A stretch of 64,000 bases of DNA from Luteimonas sp. S4-F44 (GTDB lineage Bacteria > Pseudomonadota > Gammaproteobacteria > Xanthomonadales > Xanthomonadaceae). Each line of letters opens with the position of its first letter. Position 1 is the stretch's first letter. Both the position numbers and the translations under genes were made by a program. Location: positions 1,922,001 to 1,986,000 of the forward strand of contig NZ_CP093340.1 of NCBI RefSeq assembly GCF_022637415.1, read 5' to 3'. Below are positions 54,545 through 63,447 of this stretch, piece after piece. Under the pieces are notes generated by a model, which saw nothing but the letters and a program-made list of their open reading frames with translations, had not been told where the DNA came from and ran no database searches.

Positions 54545-55030
54545 ATGAATTCTCGTCTGATCGGTACCGCCGCTGTCGCCGTCTCAATGGCATTGGCCGG
54601 ATGTGCGTCCTCGCCCGGTTATTCCAATTACGGCCGTTACGATGGCTACGGCAACGGGTATGGCGGCGGTTATCGCGGTGAATGCTACGACTGCGGCACC
54701 GTAACCCGCATCGAGGTGGTCGGTGGCGAGCGTGGCCCGAATGTCGCTGGACCGCTGATCGGCGGCATCGTCGGCGCGGTGGCCGCCAAGGAGCTTGCCC
54801 GGCACAACACCGACAGCCACGGCCGCCGGAATGTCGCGATCGGCGCGGGCGCCGTCGGTGGCGCGGTCGCCGGCAACGCGATCCAGAACCGCGCCGAAGG
54901 CGCCCGTCATTTCAATGTGCATGTGCGCATGCAGGACGGCCGCACAGTCGTGCTCAGCCAGGGCGACCTGGACGGCATCCGCGAAGGCTCCCCGGTCCGC
55001 GTCCAGAACGGACGCGCCTACGCCTACTGA
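54545..55030 (+). CDS. Glycine-zipper lipoprotein (SlyB/Rick_17kDa type)
   Basis: A 161-residue lipoprotein: signal AAVAVSMALAGC (Cys about 20), a Tyr/Gly-rich segment (YSNYGRYDGYGNGYGGGYRG), a CYDCG pair, and a glycine-zipper hairpin (NVAGPLIGGIVGAVAAKELA and AIGAGAVGGAVAGNAIQNR). The C-terminal strand domain has FNVHVRMQDGRTVVLSQGD, ending in GSPVRVQNGRAYAY. Outer-membrane structural lipoprotein by family. The preceding 139 bp hold only a AGGAG ribosome site. Confidence 0.88.
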   Translation: MNSRLIGTAAVAVSMALAGCASSPGYSNYGRYDGYGNGYGGGYRGECYDCGTVTRIEVVGGERGPNVAGPLIGGIVGAVAAKELARHNTDSHGRRNVAIGAGAVGGAVAGNAIQNRAEGARHFNVHVRMQDGRTVVLSQGDLDGIREGSPVRVQNGRAYAY

Positions 55031-55034
55031 CTTG

Positions 55035-55326
55035 GGATGCACTTGGCATCTGCTCGCTCGCTGCCACTCGTCTTCGGAGCGAGCGTCGCGCCAGCCGGGG
55101 ATTGCTCCCCGGCTCGGTCAGCCATCCATGGATGGCGCGCGCCCGAGTCAAGGCAGAGGGTGAGCATGGATGGCGTGCGCGGCACTGCCGCGCATCCATG
55201 CGAGCGCCACGCGTGCTTCGCGTGGCCGGACCGCGAAGCGGCCTTGACCGAGGGAGGAGCGGCTTCCGGCTGGCAGGCCGCTGCCCACCCGAAGTGGGGC
55301 TGCATGTCCCAACTAGGAAGAAGACA
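55035..55326. repeat. Hairpin-dense intergenic block
   Basis: About 290 bp with consecutive inverted repeats. These are CGCTCGCT/AGCGAGCG; AGCCGGGGA-TTGC-TCCCCGGCT; the 16-bp palindrome GCCATCCATGGATGGC; a nested stem GCATGGA...TCCATGC enclosing TGCGCGGC-ACT-GCCGCGCA; and GCCACGCG-TGCTT-CGCGTGGC. No convincing protein frame is present. The pattern suggests a dispersed repeat or a structured RNA downstream of the lipoprotein gene, before the terminator at 55328. Confidence 0.7.
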
Positions 55327-55327
55327 T

Positions 55328-55356
55328 AAAAAAACCCGGCCAATGGCCGGGTTTTT
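55328..55356. terminator. Bidirectional terminator between lipoprotein and cold-shock genes
   Basis: A7 then CCCGGCC-AAT-GGCCGGG then T5. It lies 19 bp after the cold-shock gene stop (minus strand) and ends the plus-strand transcript too. Confidence 0.92.
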
Positions 55357-55375
55357 CCTGAAGCGTCGCAGCTGG

Positions 55376-55585
55376 TCAGAGCGGCGTCACGGCGTCGGCC
55401 TGCAGGCCCTTCTGGCCCTGGACGACGGTGAAGCTGACCTTCTGGCCTTCCTGCAGGCTCTTGAAGCCCGTGCCCTGGATGGCGCGGAAATGCACGAAAA
55501 CGTCTTCGCCGCTTTCACGGCTGATGAATCCGAATCCCTTGGCATCGTTGAACCACTTCACGGTACCGGTTTCGCGCTCTGCCAT
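55376..55585 (-). CDS. CspA-family cold-shock protein
   Basis: A 69-residue single OB-fold nucleic-acid chaperone. RNP1 is KGFGFISRE and RNP2 is [24 protein letters not shown] is the usual N-terminus. It melts RNA secondary structure; whether cold-induced or constitutive cannot be told. Upstream lies 251 bp (55586-55836) shared with the divergent DUF456 gene, room for the long 5' leader typical of csp messages. No cold-box was identified with confidence. Confidence 0.95.
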   Translation of the reverse strand: MAERETGTVKWFNDAKGFGFISRESGEDVFVHFRAIQGTGFKSLQEGQKVSFTVVQGQKGLQADAVTPL

Positions 55586-55836
55586 GTTGCTCTCTCTCCC
55601 TGAAACTGTTCGATGTATCGAGCGATTACGCCTGTCGGGCGGCTGGTTGCAAGGAGAACACGGGTGCGACGATGCAGCGGACCGGTGGAACGAGCCAGCG
55701 ACTTGATGCAGGGTCACGATTCACGGTGACCTTGACAAACACAGCGGCTGCAAAGTAACCCGGCATTTATGAAAATGCAATCGCCCCCCAAAGTCCCGTT
55801 GCGGGCGCCCACAGCCCCCCATCCAGGGGGGCGGAT

Positions 55837-56337
55837 ATGGACCTGAGCCTGGCGCTGTACCTGCTCGCCGGCCTGCTGGTCGCCGCCGGCCTGGCCGGCG
55901 TCATATTGCCGGCCCTGCCTGGTCTTCCGCTGGTGTTCGCCGGCCTGCTGGCGGCGGCTTGGGCGGACGATTTCCAGCGCGTGGGCGCAACCCCGCTCGT
56001 CCTGCTCGGGCTGCTGACGGCCATCTCGTTCGCGGTGGACTTCTGGGCCACCGCGGTCGGCGCCAAGCGCGTTGGGGCGAGTCCGCTGGCGCTGCTGGGC
56101 ACGGTGATCGGCACCTTCGTCGGTCTGTTCTTCGGCCTACCGGGCCTGTTCGCCGGCCCTTTCGTCGGCGCGGTGGTGGGCGAGTTGATCAGCCGCCGCA
56201 CGCTCTATCCTGCCGGCCTCGGGCATGCGGCCAAAGTTGGCATCGGCACGTGGCTGGGCATCGCACTGGGCGTGGCACTGAAACTCGCACTGGCGATCTC
56301 GATGCTGGCGATCTTCGCATTCGCCTGGTGGTTCTGA
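55837..56337 (+). CDS. DUF456 membrane protein
   Basis: A 166-residue inner-membrane protein with four to five hydrophobic segments (about 5-45, 52-75, 85-118, 130-164), the last two rich in Gly as in DUF456 (GTVIGTFVGLFFGLPGLFAG, GPFVGAVVGELIS). ILPALPGLPLVFAGLLAAAW matches the family start. Its G-rich ribosome site is the 3' arm of a CCCCCC-ATCCA-GGGGGG hairpin at 55815-55831, 5 bp before the ATG. It is followed 15 bp later by mscS. Function unknown. Confidence 0.88.
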   Translation: MDLSLALYLLAGLLVAAGLAGVILPALPGLPLVFAGLLAAAWADDFQRVGATPLVLLGLLTAISFAVDFWATAVGAKRVGASPLALLGTVIGTFVGLFFGLPGLFAGPFVGAVVGELISRRTLYPAGLGHAAKVGIGTWLGIALGVALKLALAISMLAIFAFAWWF

Positions 56338-56352
56338 GTCCACAATGACGCG

Positions 56353-57579
56353 ATGACCGAATCCCCTTACGCCGCCTCCCCGACGCCCCGCCGTGGGCGA
56401 TTCCGCAGCCTCTCGGCCGTCGTGTTACTGGCGCTCGTGGCCGGCCTCCTTGCCGGGCCGAACCTGGCCGCACCGAGCCCGACGCCGAATGCAGTGCAGG
56501 CCGCATCGGCAGCCCCCGACTCTGGCACGGCCGCCGGCCTCCAGGCAATCGACACCCTGCCGCCGAGCCCGGCGCAGGCGTTCGAAGAGGCCGATGTGCG
56601 CGGTCGCTTCGATGCGGTGTACGACGAAACCGTCAAGCGTTTCACGCGCCTGCTCGCGAACCTGCCACTGCTGCTGGCCGCACTGCTGGTCGTGGCGCTC
56701 GCCGCGTGGCTGGGCCGGATGGTGTCCCAGCGTCTGCATTGGTTGCACCTGCGCACGCGTAATCCCTATCTCGACAACCTGCTGCGTCGCATGGTGCAGG
56801 CCGCGATCCTGCTACTGGGCATCGTGATCGCACTGGACCTGCTCAACGCGACCGCGGTGATCGGCGTGGTCTTCGGCTCGGCCGGCGTGCTGGGCATCGC
56901 GATGGGCTTTGCGTTCAAGGACATCGCCGAGAACTACATCGCCGGCATCCTGTTGAGTCTTCGCCGGCCGTTCGAACCAGGCGAGACGGTCAAGATCGAC
57001 AGCTACGAGGGCCGGGTCGCCTCGCTGAGCTCCCGCGCGATGGTGCTGGTCACCGCCGAGGGCAACGAGCTGCGCCTGCCCAATGCGCTGGTGTTCAAGG
57101 CGGTGATCCTCAACTACAGCAGCAACCCGCGCCGTCGCTTCGATTTCGTAATGAACATTGACGCCAGCTATTCGATCCGGCAGGCGCAGGCGATCGGCCT
57201 GGCCGAGATCGCCGCGATCGACGACGTGCTCACCGACCCCGGCCCGTCGTGGACGCTGGTCGAGTTCGGCCCTTCGGGCAGCGTGCTGCGCTTCTTCGGC
57301 TGGGTGGACCAGCGCAAGAGCGACCTGGGCAAGACCCGCGGCGAGGCGATCCGCCGGGTCAAGGGCGCCTTCTGGCGCGCCGGCATCCAGGGTCCGCGCA
57401 ATACCACCCACGTCGTCCTCACGCGGGACGAGGGCGCCGTCCCCAATCATCACGACATCGAACCGGCGACCAGCGTCGGCGTCGACACCTCGGTCAACCG
57501 CGACATCGACGAACATGTCGCCGAAGTCGTCAATGCCGACCCTCAGAACCTGCTGATCGCAAAGGACGCCCCGCAATGA
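56353..57579 (+). CDS. mscS: Small-conductance mechanosensitive channel (MscS family)
   Basis: Osmotic safety valve in the inner membrane, 408 aa. A hydrophobic or signal segment (about 20-38), an Ala/Pro periplasmic stretch, then TM helices (about 98-116 and 135-155). The pore helix is VIGVVFGSAGVLGIAMGFAF then KDIAENYIAGILLSLRRPF, the MscS signature. The beta domain has GRVASLSSRAMVLVTAEGNE and LRLPNALVFKAVILNYS. A C-terminal tail of about 50 residues (NRDIDEHVAEVVNADPQN) follows. Stop overlaps pldA (ATGA). Confidence 0.94.
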   Translation: MTESPYAASPTPRRGRFRSLSAVVLLALVAGLLAGPNLAAPSPTPNAVQAASAAPDSGTAAGLQAIDTLPPSPAQAFEEADVRGRFDAVYDETVKRFTRLLANLPLLLAALLVVALAAWLGRMVSQRLHWLHLRTRNPYLDNLLRRMVQAAILLLGIVIALDLLNATAVIGVVFGSAGVLGIAMGFAFKDIAENYIAGILLSLRRPFEPGETVKIDSYEGRVASLSSRAMVLVTAEGNELRLPNALVFKAVILNYSSNPRRRFDFVMNIDASYSIRQAQAIGLAEIAAIDDVLTDPGPSWTLVEFGPSGSVLRFFGWVDQRKSDLGKTRGEAIRRVKGAFWRAGIQGPRNTTHVVLTRDEGAVPNHHDIEPATSVGVDTSVNRDIDEHVAEVVNADPQNLLIAKDAPQ

Positions 57580-58724
57580 ATGTCCGTCTCGCCCTGCTTC
57601 CTGCCGCGCTCGCGAGCCTGTCCACGCACGCCCTGGCACAGGCCCCCTCGGTTGCACCGTCCGCCCCCGCCAGCCTCGAGGCCTGCCTGGCGGTCGAGCA
57701 GGACGCGCAGCGTCTGGCGTGTTACGACGCCTTCGCCGGCCGCCAGGCGCCGCCGACGCCGCAGGCCGACGTCACCGCCGAGCGCGCTCGCGAGCTGCGA
57801 CGCGACCCGGCCGCGCTCGCCGAGGTGCTGTCCGCCGAACCGGCCAGCCGCAACCTCTACGCGCGCGACACCACCCGCGGCCTCGAAGACGCCATCGCCA
57901 ACGCCGGCCAGGGCTCGCTGCTCGACAGCCGCTGGGAACTGGCCAAGGACTCCAAGCTGGGCATCTTCAACCTGCGTGCCTACAAGCCGCTGTACCTGCT
58001 GCCGGTGTTCTGGACCTCGGACGTCAACCGCACACCCAGTTCGCCCAATCCGGCCAATACGGTCACCGACCCGATGGCGCTCGACAGCACCGAGGCCAAG
58101 TTCCAGATCAGCTTCAAGACCAAGGCGGTCGAAAATCTGTTCGGCAACAACGGCGACATCTGGATGGGCTACACCCAGAGCTCGCGCTGGCAGGTCTATA
58201 ACAGCGAGGCCTCGCGCCCATTCCGCGAGACCAATTACGAGCCCGAAGTGCTGATGGTGTTCCGCAACAACTACGGCCTGCCGGGCGGCTGGCGCGGGCG
58301 CATGACCGGGATCGGCATCAACCACCAGTCCAACGGCCGCGGCGACCCGCTGTCGCGCAGTTGGAACCGGGTGATGTTCAACTTCGGCTTCGACCGGCAG
58401 AACTGGGCGCTGACCGCACGGCCGTGGATCGTACTGGACGAAGGCAGCGACAGCGACAATCCCGATATCGCCGACTACATGGGCCGCGGCGACCTGACCC
58501 TGAGCCATGTCCGTAACGGCCACCAGTTCACGCTGATGGCGCGGCATTCGCTGCGCGGTGGCGACCGCTCGCACGGCGCGCTGCAGTTCGACTGGGGCTT
58601 TCCGATCCACCGCAATTTCCGCGGCCATCTGCAGGTGTTCGACGGCTACGGCGAAAGCCTGATCGATTACAACCACAAGGCCACCTACGTCGGCCTGGGC
58701 ATCTCGTTGATGGACTGGTTCTGA
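57576..58724 (+). CDS. pldA: Outer-membrane phospholipase A (OMPLA)
   Basis: Barrel lipase that hydrolyses misplaced outer-leaflet phospholipids; 382 aa. Signal peptide to about residue 22 (LSTHALAQA). An N-terminal extension (about 30-115) carries CLAVEQDAQRLACYDAFAGR, a Cys-pair motif found on other secreted proteins. The barrel begins near 120. The catalytic triad is intact: His250, Ser252 and Asn264 in INHQSNGRGDPLSRSWNR, with H-x-S and the 14-residue His-to-Asn spacing of E. coli PldA. The protein ends in Phe (SLMDWF), as barrels do. Translationally coupled to mscS. Confidence 0.94.
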   Translation: MNVRLALLPAALASLSTHALAQAPSVAPSAPASLEACLAVEQDAQRLACYDAFAGRQAPPTPQADVTAERARELRRDPAALAEVLSAEPASRNLYARDTTRGLEDAIANAGQGSLLDSRWELAKDSKLGIFNLRAYKPLYLLPVFWTSDVNRTPSSPNPANTVTDPMALDSTEAKFQISFKTKAVENLFGNNGDIWMGYTQSSRWQVYNSEASRPFRETNYEPEVLMVFRNNYGLPGGWRGRMTGIGINHQSNGRGDPLSRSWNRVMFNFGFDRQNWALTARPWIVLDEGSDSDNPDIADYMGRGDLTLSHVRNGHQFTLMARHSLRGGDRSHGALQFDWGFPIHRNFRGHLQVFDGYGESLIDYNHKATYVGLGISLMDWF

Positions 58725-58851
58725 TCGGCGGCGCGGGCGGCCGGCCCGCGCCACCCGGCACCGCAGGCCCCGAACGGGGGCTTGCGGCGCTACCGCCGCC
58801 AACGGCTATGATCGGCTCGCCCGCGGCGCTGCCGCATGTCAGGACCTGCGC

Positions 58852-60006
58852 ATGGAGGCCGCCACCACCCCGCCCCCGCCGCAAGATACCGCCCCGGTCG
58901 CGCGTCCGCGCCGCTCGTTCTTCGCCTACGCCTCGGCCCTGCTGGGCCTGCTGAGCGTCTTCGGCGTCGTCTGCTTCCATTTTCCCGAGGTGCTGACCAG
59001 CAAGGAGTTCCGCGCGGTCTACGACGAGGGCTTTGCGCGCAACCTGTTGCTGATCGGCCTGGTCGCGGCGTTCGTGCTGGGCACGTGGGCGATTCTGCGC
59101 GACCGCAACAAGCGCATCGCCACGATCGGCGTCGCCGGCGCGACGCTGGCGGTGCTGCTGGGCGGCACCAATGTGCAGTTCGACGCCATCGGCCACACGC
59201 CCTACTCGCTGGGCCTGGACTGGTTCGTGATCTCGCTGTTCTTCTCGGCGCTGGTGTTCGTCCCGCTGGAGCACTACCTGGGCAAGCGTCGTGTGTCGCC
59301 GCTGCGCCCGGGCTGGCGCACCGACCTGACGTACTTCTTCATGAGCCATGTGCTGGTGCAGTTCATCCTGATCCTGGTCACGGCTTCGACCTCCACGATC
59401 GCCAATTTCGCCGCGTTCCCGGCGCTCGAGCGCGCGATCCAGTCGCTGCCGGTGTGGGCGCAGTTTCTGATCGCGGTGTTCGTGGCCGACATGGCCCAGG
59501 CGCTGCTGCACCGCGCCTATCACAACATTCCCTGGCTCTGGCGCTTCCACGCGGTGCATCACTCCAGTCGCCAGATGGACTGGCTGGCCGGCTCGCGGAT
59601 CCATTTCGTCGAGATCGTGCTCACGCGCAGCGTCGTGCTGCTGCCATTGCTGGTGCTCGGCTTCTCGACCGCGGCGGTCAACGCCTACGTCATTCTGGTC
59701 GGCCTGCAGGCGGTCGTCGCCCACGCCAACATCGGCGTGCGCTTCGGCTGGCTGGAGTACGTGTTGGTGCTGCCGCGCTATCACCACTGGCACCACGCCC
59801 GTCAGCAGGACTACATCGACGTCAACTACGCGATCCACCTGCCGCTGGTCGATATGCTGATGGGCACGTTCAAGCTGCCGCGCGAGCGCGATGCCTGGCC
59901 GCAGGCGTACGGTGTGATGAAGCTCGAGACGGTGCCGCGCGGCATCATCAGCCAGCATCTGATGCCGTTCCGTCGGCGCAAGACCTTCGACGAATACGTC
60001 GACTGA
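58852..60006 (+). CDS. Sterol desaturase/fatty acid hydroxylase family membrane protein
   Basis: A 384-residue integral membrane di-iron enzyme. About seven hydrophobic segments; the histidine boxes are in the C-terminal half: LLHRAYHNIPWLWRFHAVHH (HxxxH and HxxHH) and YHHWHHARQQDYIDVNYAI (HxxHH). The first ~110 residues form extra helices absent from short family members. Possible substrates include lipids, carotenoids or hopanoids; not decided by sequence. Standalone gene; 127 bp upstream and 69 bp downstream hold nothing evident. Confidence 0.87.
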   Translation: MEAATTPPPPQDTAPVARPRRSFFAYASALLGLLSVFGVVCFHFPEVLTSKEFRAVYDEGFARNLLLIGLVAAFVLGTWAILRDRNKRIATIGVAGATLAVLLGGTNVQFDAIGHTPYSLGLDWFVISLFFSALVFVPLEHYLGKRRVSPLRPGWRTDLTYFFMSHVLVQFILILVTASTSTIANFAAFPALERAIQSLPVWAQFLIAVFVADMAQALLHRAYHNIPWLWRFHAVHHSSRQMDWLAGSRIHFVEIVLTRSVVLLPLLVLGFSTAAVNAYVILVGLQAVVAHANIGVRFGWLEYVLVLPRYHHWHHARQQDYIDVNYAIHLPLVDMLMGTFKLPRERDAWPQAYGVMKLETVPRGIISQHLMPFRRRKTFDEYVD

Positions 60007-60075
60007 GTACGCGGGCCGCGAACACGCGAATGGCGCCCGCAGGCGCCGTTCAATCTGTCATCCGGCGGGTCGCAA

Positions 60076-61671
60076 TCAGGCGATCTCGACCACCGGGATG
60101 CCGGCGATCTTGGCCTTCCAGGTGCGCGGGCCGGTCTCGTGCACCGATTCGCCATTCGCATCTACGGCCACGGTCACCGGCATGTCCTTGACCTCGAACT
60201 CGTAGATCGCTTCCATGCCCAGGTCCTCGAACGCGACGACACGGCTGGCCTTGATCGCCTTGGACACCAGATAGGCCGAGCCGCCGACCGCCATCAGATA
60301 CACGGCGCGGTTGTCGCGAATCGCCTCGATCGCGGCCGGGCCGCGTTCGGCCTTGCCGACCATGCCCAGCAGGCCGGTCTGCTCGAGCATCTGCCGGGTG
60401 AACTTGTCCATGCGCGTGGCGGTGGTCGGTCCGGCCGGGCCGACGACCTCTTCGCGGACCGGGTCGACCGGGCCGACGTAATAGATGAAGCGGTTGGTGA
60501 AGTCCACCGGCAACGTCTCGCCACGGTTGAGCATGTCGACCATCCGCTTGTGGGCGGCGTCGCGGCCGGTCAGCAGCTTGCCGTTGAGCAGCACCACTTC
60601 GCCAGGCCGGAAGCTGGCGACCTCTTCGCGGGTGATCGTGTCCAGGTCGACCCGGCGCGCGTTGCGCGGGTTATAGGTGAGCTCGGGCCAGTCGGCGAGC
60701 GACGGCGGGTCGAGGGTCACCGGGCCGCTGCCGTCGAGGGTGAAGTGCGCGTGCCGGGTCGCCGCGCAGTTGGGGATCAACGCCACCGGCAGGTTCGCCG
60801 CGTGCGTCGGGTAATCCTTGATCTTGATGTCGAGCACGGTGGTCAGGCCGCCGAGTCCCTGCGCGCCGATGCCCAGCGCGTTGACCTTCTGGTAGAGCTC
60901 GACGCGCAGTTCCTCGATCCGGTTCGACGGCCCACGCGCGATCAGGTCCTGGATGTCGATCGGCTCCATCAGCGATTCCTTGGCCAGCAGCATCGCCTTT
61001 TCGGCGGTGCCGCCGATGCCGATGCCGAGCATGCCAGGCGGGCACCAGCCCGCGCCCATCGTCGGCACGGTCTTGAGCACCCAGTCGACGATCGAGTCGG
61101 ACGGGTTGAGCATCGCAAACTTCGACTTGGCCTCCGAGCCACCGCCCTTGGCGGCCACGATCACCTCGACCGTGTTGCCGGGCACGACCTTGACGTTGAC
61201 CACAGCCGGTGTGTTGTCACGGGTGTTGCGGCGCGCGCCGGCCGGATCGGCCAGCACGCTGGCGCGAAGCTTATTGTCGGGATCGTTGTAGGCGCGGCGC
61301 ACGCCCTCGTTGACCATGTCCTCGACGCCCATCGTGGCGTCGTCCCAGCGTACCTGCATGCCGATCGCAAGGAACACGGTCACGATGCCGGTGTCCTGGC
61401 AGATCGGACGGTGGCCCTCGGCGCACATGCGCGAGTTGATCAGGATCTGCGCCATCGCATCCTTCGCCGCGGGCGAGGCCTCGCGCTCGTAGGCATCGGC
61501 GAGATTGCGGATGTAATCGACCGGGTGGTAGTAGCTGATGTACTGCAGCGCATCGGCGACCGACTGGATCAGGTCGTCCTGGCGGATCGACACGGGCGCG
61601 CCCGACGGCGCGGCATGTGGGGAGTGGCTTGCGGACACGGCTGGCTCGAGGCTGGCGGGAAACCCGCCCAT
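60076..61671 (-). CDS. fumA: Class I fumarate hydratase ([4Fe-4S])
   Basis: Oxygen-sensitive TCA enzyme interconverting fumarate and malate; 531 aa, alpha and beta domains in one chain. Cluster Cys are in HRPICQDTGIVTVFL, GAGWCPPGMLGIGIGGTAEK and ALIPNCAATRHAHF. The beta part has GEVVLLNGKLLTGRDAAHK and YYVGPVDPVREEVVGPAGPT. ATG at 61671 has GGAAGG six bases upstream and is preferred. A later GTG (61593) would start at the conserved SIRQDDLIQSV, about 505 aa. The upstream neighbour on the other strand is yggS. Confidence 0.95.
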   Translation of the reverse strand: MGGFPASLEPAVSASHSPHAAPSGAPVSIRQDDLIQSVADALQYISYYHPVDYIRNLADAYEREASPAAKDAMAQILINSRMCAEGHRPICQDTGIVTVFLAIGMQVRWDDATMGVEDMVNEGVRRAYNDPDNKLRASVLADPAGARRNTRDNTPAVVNVKVVPGNTVEVIVAAKGGGSEAKSKFAMLNPSDSIVDWVLKTVPTMGAGWCPPGMLGIGIGGTAEKAMLLAKESLMEPIDIQDLIARGPSNRIEELRVELYQKVNALGIGAQGLGGLTTVLDIKIKDYPTHAANLPVALIPNCAATRHAHFTLDGSGPVTLDPPSLADWPELTYNPRNARRVDLDTITREEVASFRPGEVVLLNGKLLTGRDAAHKRMVDMLNRGETLPVDFTNRFIYYVGPVDPVREEVVGPAGPTTATRMDKFTRQMLEQTGLLGMVGKAERGPAAIEAIRDNRAVYLMAVGGSAYLVSKAIKASRVVAFEDLGMEAIYEFEVKDMPVTVAVDANGESVHETGPRTWKAKIAGIPVVEIA

Positions 61672-61819
61672 TCTAGGCCTTCCGACCGGCGACGGCAGCC
61701 AACCGCACGCACCGCCGGCGCAACGACCCGGCCCCGCGCGGCACCAATCCACCAGGCGTATCCTTGGCGGCTTCCGGCTGCAGCCTACGGCTGGCGCCGA
61801 TCCACCACGTCCCGTTCTG

Positions 61820-62590
61820 ATGACCGACACCCCGAACGACCCCGCCGCCGCGCTGCGCAGCCGCCTCGACGCGGTGCGCGCGCGCATCCAAGATGCCTGC
61901 CATGCCGCCGGACGCGACCCGGCGCAGGTGCGCCTGCTACCGGTCAGCAAGACCGTCGACGAGACGCGGCTGCGCCTGGCGCACGCGATCGGCCTGCGAG
62001 AGCTGGGCGAGAACAAGGTGCAGGAAGCGCTGGGCAAGGCCGAGGCAATGGCCGATCTCGACGACCTGCGCTGGGTGCTGATCGGCCATCTGCAGACCAA
62101 CAAGGCCAAGTATGTCGCGCGCTTTGCCAGCGAGTTCCAGGCGCTCGACAGCCTTCGGGTCGCCGAGGCGCTCGACCGCCAGTTGCAGGCCAAGGGGCGC
62201 GCGCTCGACGTACTGGTCCAGGTCAACACCTCGGCCGAGCCGAGCAAGTTCGGCCTGGCGCCCGACGAAGTCGCAGGCTTCGTGCGGCAATTGGGTGCGT
62301 TCTCGTCACTGCGCGTGCGCGGCCTGATGACACTGGCCTTGTTCTCGCCCGATCCGGCGCTGGTGCGCCCGTGCTTCGTGCGCCTGCGCACATTGCGCGA
62401 CCGGCTCCGCCAGGAGGCGCCGGCGGGCGTGGCAATGGACGAGCTGTCGATGGGCATGTCCGGGGATTTCGCACTGGCGATCGCCGAGGGCGCGACCACG
62501 GTGCGTGTGGGCACGGCGATCTTCGGCAACCGCGGCCTGCCCGACAGCCATTACTGGCCGGGGCTCGCCTCCTCGGCGCAGGCGCGATGA
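61820..62590 (+). CDS. yggS: YggS/PLPBP-family pyridoxal 5'-phosphate homeostasis protein
   Basis: Single-domain fold-type III PLP-binding protein controlling free PLP; 256 aa. PLP lysine is Lys44 in LLPVSKTVDETRL. RELGENKVQEAL, WVLIGHLQTNKAKYV, LVQVNTSAEPSKFGL and ELSMGMSGDFALAIAEGATT are all family motifs; the last binds the phosphate. It overlaps the pyridoxal kinase gene (ATGA), a direct functional pairing. In many bacteria yggS neighbours proC or pilT. Confidence 0.95.
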   Translation: MTDTPNDPAAALRSRLDAVRARIQDACHAAGRDPAQVRLLPVSKTVDETRLRLAHAIGLRELGENKVQEALGKAEAMADLDDLRWVLIGHLQTNKAKYVARFASEFQALDSLRVAEALDRQLQAKGRALDVLVQVNTSAEPSKFGLAPDEVAGFVRQLGAFSSLRVRGLMTLALFSPDPALVRPCFVRLRTLRDRLRQEAPAGVAMDELSMGMSGDFALAIAEGATTVRVGTAIFGNRGLPDSHYWPGLASSAQAR

Positions 62591-63447
62591 GCGCTCTGCT
62601 CCATGCGCCGGCGGTTGGCACCCGCATCATCGACGTGGTGTCGGTGCAGTCGCAGGTCGTCTACGGCAGTGTCGGCAACAGCATTGCAGTGCCGGTGCTG
62701 CAGGCGCTCGGGCTGCAGGTGGCGCCGGTGCCGACCGTCGTGTTCGGCAACACGCCGCACTATCCGACGATGCATGGCGCGCCTTTGCCGCTGGACTGGT
62801 TCGAGGGCCTGCTCGAGGACCTGGAGGCGCGCGAGGTGGTCACCCGCGCACGGCATCTGCTGGTCGGCTATCTCGGCTCGCCGGCCCAGGGCTTGGCGCT
62901 GGCGGCCTGGCTGGATCGCATGCGCGTGCGCAACCCGGCGCTGCGGATGCAGATCGACCCGGTCATCGGCGACCACGACACCGGCATCTACACCGATCCG
63001 GCCCTTGTCCCTGTCTGGCGCGATCACTTGCTGCCGCGCGCCCACGGCCTGACCCCGAACCACTTCGAGCTCGAGCAACTCGCCGGCCGTCCGCTGCGCA
63101 CGCTCCACGACTGCGCACAGGCTGCGACCGATTTGCTCGGCCCGGTCACCGAATGGGTCGTGGTCACCAGCGCCGCGCCCGAGACCTGCCCGCCCGGCGT
63201 GGTGCAGGTCCTCGCGGTCTCGGCGCAGTGCTGGGAGACGTTCGAGCATCCCGCGGTCGCGCATGCGGTCAAAGGCACCGGCGACATGTTCGCCGCACTG
63301 GTCGGCGGCCGGATGATGACCGGAGTCGCGCTCGGCGATGCCGTGCGCCGCGCCTGCGACGACGTGGTCGCGGTGCTGCGGCATGTCCAGGCGCAGGGCT
63401 GGCAGGAACTGGCGCTGCCGCGCGACATCGGACGGCGCCTGGGCTGA
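62587..63447 (+). CDS. pdxY: Pyridoxal kinase
   Basis: Salvage kinase phosphorylating pyridoxal to PLP; 286 aa. VVSVQSQVVYGSVGNSIAVP is the PdxY/PdxK N-terminal substrate site; VVFGNTPHYPTMHG follows. LTPNHFELEQLAGRPL and the catalytic loop HAVKGTGDMFAALVGGRMM (GTGD, Asp base) are typical. The motif layout fits PdxY better than PdxK. Coupled to yggS, forming a B6 supply-and-buffer pair. Confidence 0.93.
   Translation: MSALLHAPAVGTRIIDVVSVQSQVVYGSVGNSIAVPVLQALGLQVAPVPTVVFGNTPHYPTMHGAPLPLDWFEGLLEDLEAREVVTRARHLLVGYLGSPAQGLALAAWLDRMRVRNPALRMQIDPVIGDHDTGIYTDPALVPVWRDHLLPRAHGLTPNHFELEQLAGRPLRTLHDCAQAATDLLGPVTEWVVVTSAAPETCPPGVVQVLAVSAQCWETFEHPAVAHAVKGTGDMFAALVGGRMMTGVALGDAVRRACDDVVAVLRHVQAQGWQELALPRDIGRRLG

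Noticed and set aside
60139..62586. Open frame upstream of pdxY running opposite fumarase and through yggS
   Set aside because: Only the last part (from 62587) encodes a protein; the rest is the antisense of fumarase or another frame of yggS.
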